Source of the DNA: Membranipora membranacea
Taxonomy: Eukaryota > Bryozoa > Gymnolaemata > Cheilostomatida > Membraniporidae
NCBI GenBank assembly: GCA_914767715.1
Contig: OU612072.1
Coordinates: 18,910,001 to 18,974,000, forward strand
DNA length: 64,000 nucleotides
Direction of reading: 5' to 3'
The position numbers were made by a program, and so were the translations under genes. Positions 63,429-64,000 of the stretch are shown here, one piece after another (positions within the stretch are counted from its first letter, which is position 1; every line of letters begins with the position of its first letter). The notes below the pieces were generated by a model. It was not told the origin of the DNA. It did not search any database and saw only the letters and a list, made by a program, of their open reading frames with translations.

Positions 63429-64000
63429 AAACTCGCTCTAATTCCTGTTCTATTTATCCTCGGATCTTGATATTCGGGATTTTGAATGAGGCCAATGAGG
63501 CCATCAACTCGTCAGAGTTTGAAAGAATTCCGATTGCTATTTCAAATTTGAGCCTGCCGTTTGGCATGTTTTTTTATGACAAAAGTGGCCAAGGTTAAAA
63601 ATGTTGCTGACGCCAAACAAAGAGGAGCAGTCTCCAACGGGTTTCAGTTTCAAAGTCAGCATGAAATTGCCTACATTATACAGCAGGATAAAATGAAATT
63701 TATTTTTTAAACTGGCCGTAAAAAAAACCAAGGGTCCCCCTTTGTTCCTTTTTTAAATTTTAAACTCGCTCTAATTCCTGTTCTATTTATCCTAGGATCT
63801 TGATATTCGGGATTTTGAATGAGGCCAATGAGGCCATCAACTGGTCAGAGTTTAAAAGAATTCGGATGGCTATTTCAAATTTGACCCTGCCGTTTGGCAT
63901 GTTTCTTTATGACAAAAGTGGCCCAGGTTAAAAAGGTTGCTGACGCCAAACAAAGAGGAGCAGTCTCGAACGGGTTTCAGTTTCCAAGTCAGCATGAAAT
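63429..64000. repeat. Diverged last monomer and 239-bp partial monomer
   Basis: The unit at 63429 has a cluster of private changes (CAACTCGTC, AAAATGTTGC, CAGTCTCCAAC, ATTATACAGCAGG, TTGTTCC). The partial unit at 63762 adds GAATTCGG, GTTTCTTTATG, CAGTCTCGAAC and TTTCCAAGTC. It stops at the window edge in the right half of the monomer. The excess of private changes suggests less homogenisation here. Confidence 0.86.

Larger units (their letters stand above)
1..64000. repeat. 334-bp tandem satellite array filling the whole window
   Basis: Every stretch of the window is a copy of the same monomer, head to tail and in one orientation. Taking AAACTCGCTCTAA as the unit start, the first unit begins at base 1 and the last at 63762, giving about 191 full units with a mean near 333.8 bp. 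Most length variation is single-base change in T, A or C runs; exceptions are a 10-bp deletion near 50416, a recurrent 4-bp deletion and a recurrent 4-bp insertion. No unrelated sequence longer than a few bases was found. Such arrays are known from eukaryotic heterochromatin. The chromosomal location and function are not shown by the sequence. The family was not recognised. Confidence 0.98.

Noticed and set aside
1-64000. Minus-strand reading frame of about 64 codons repeated in most monomers
   Set aside because: It recurs once per 334-bp unit, nearly always opens at TTG (the complement of CCAA) instead of ATG, has no recognised domain, and overlaps another open frame on the plus strand. It is a by-product of the repeat.
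1-64000. CENP-B box
   Set aside because: TTCG occurs in TTCGGGACT on both strands, but the conserved A and the CGGG of the box do not follow at the right spacing. No match was found in the consensus.
1-64000. CRISPR array
   Set aside because: The repeating unit is 334 bp with no short repeat and unique spacer alternation; all bases belong to the repeat.
1-64000. Telomere repeats, tRNA, rRNA or 5S rRNA cluster
   Set aside because: No TTAGGG-like runs, no cloverleaf or RNA polymerase III B-box match in the monomer, and no resemblance to 5S or other rRNA that I could recognise.
1-64000. Transposable-element insertion or LTR
   Set aside because: Monomer phase is kept from end to end; every departure from 334 bp is a small indel, so there is no room for an insertion.

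Overview
This window is one uninterrupted tandem satellite DNA array. From the first base to the last it consists of head-to-tail copies of a monomer of about 334 bp. With the repeat boundary set at the motif AAACTCGCTCTAA, there are about 191 complete monomers plus a 239-bp partial copy at the right edge, all in one orientation. I found no convincing gene, tRNA, rRNA, CRISPR array, transposon insertion or non-satellite spacer. The array runs off both ends. Tens of kilobases of homogenised 334-bp repeats point to a eukaryotic chromosome, typically centromeric, pericentromeric, subtelomeric or another heterochromatic block. I do not recognise the family and cannot name the taxon. The monomer is A+T-rich with long T and A runs. 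It usually carries one EcoRI site, and its length is close to two nucleosome repeats.

The interest lies in the higher-order organisation. Diagnostic substitutions and small indels sort monomers into types, and the types recur in fixed order, so the array is a mosaic of higher-order repeats (HORs). From left to right: 1-2669 is a diverged zone with a four-monomer HOR. 2670-10346 carries a second four-monomer HOR (three copies) and a first copy of a third type. 10347-18027 has nested 4-, 10- and 12-monomer periodicities. 17694-20695 has a six-monomer duplication (2001 bp). 20696-23366 has two more copies of the four-monomer unit first seen at 7009. 23367-25702 is a run of near-uniform monomers. 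25703-50415 is a large domain built from about ten monomer types, whose blocks start with a monomer lacking 4 bp and reach a tandem 11-monomer HOR at 41062-48411. 50416-64000 is a sharply different domain with its own types, 6-, 9- and 15-monomer periodicities and a young dimer.

Within the monomer there is an unexpected imperfect inverted repeat (arms near monomer positions 9-35 and 242-264). It encloses a perfect 9-bp inverted repeat whose arms are exactly 147 bp apart. Short reading frames of 60-85 codons recur once per monomer on both strands. Most open only at TTG codons and are broken by homopolymer indels and family-specific stops, so I read them as by-products of the repeat. The last 570 bp and the first 2.7 kb carry more private changes than the interior, which may mean that array edges lie nearby. 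All type assignments and period measurements were made by eye and by coordinate arithmetic; no alignment program or database was used.
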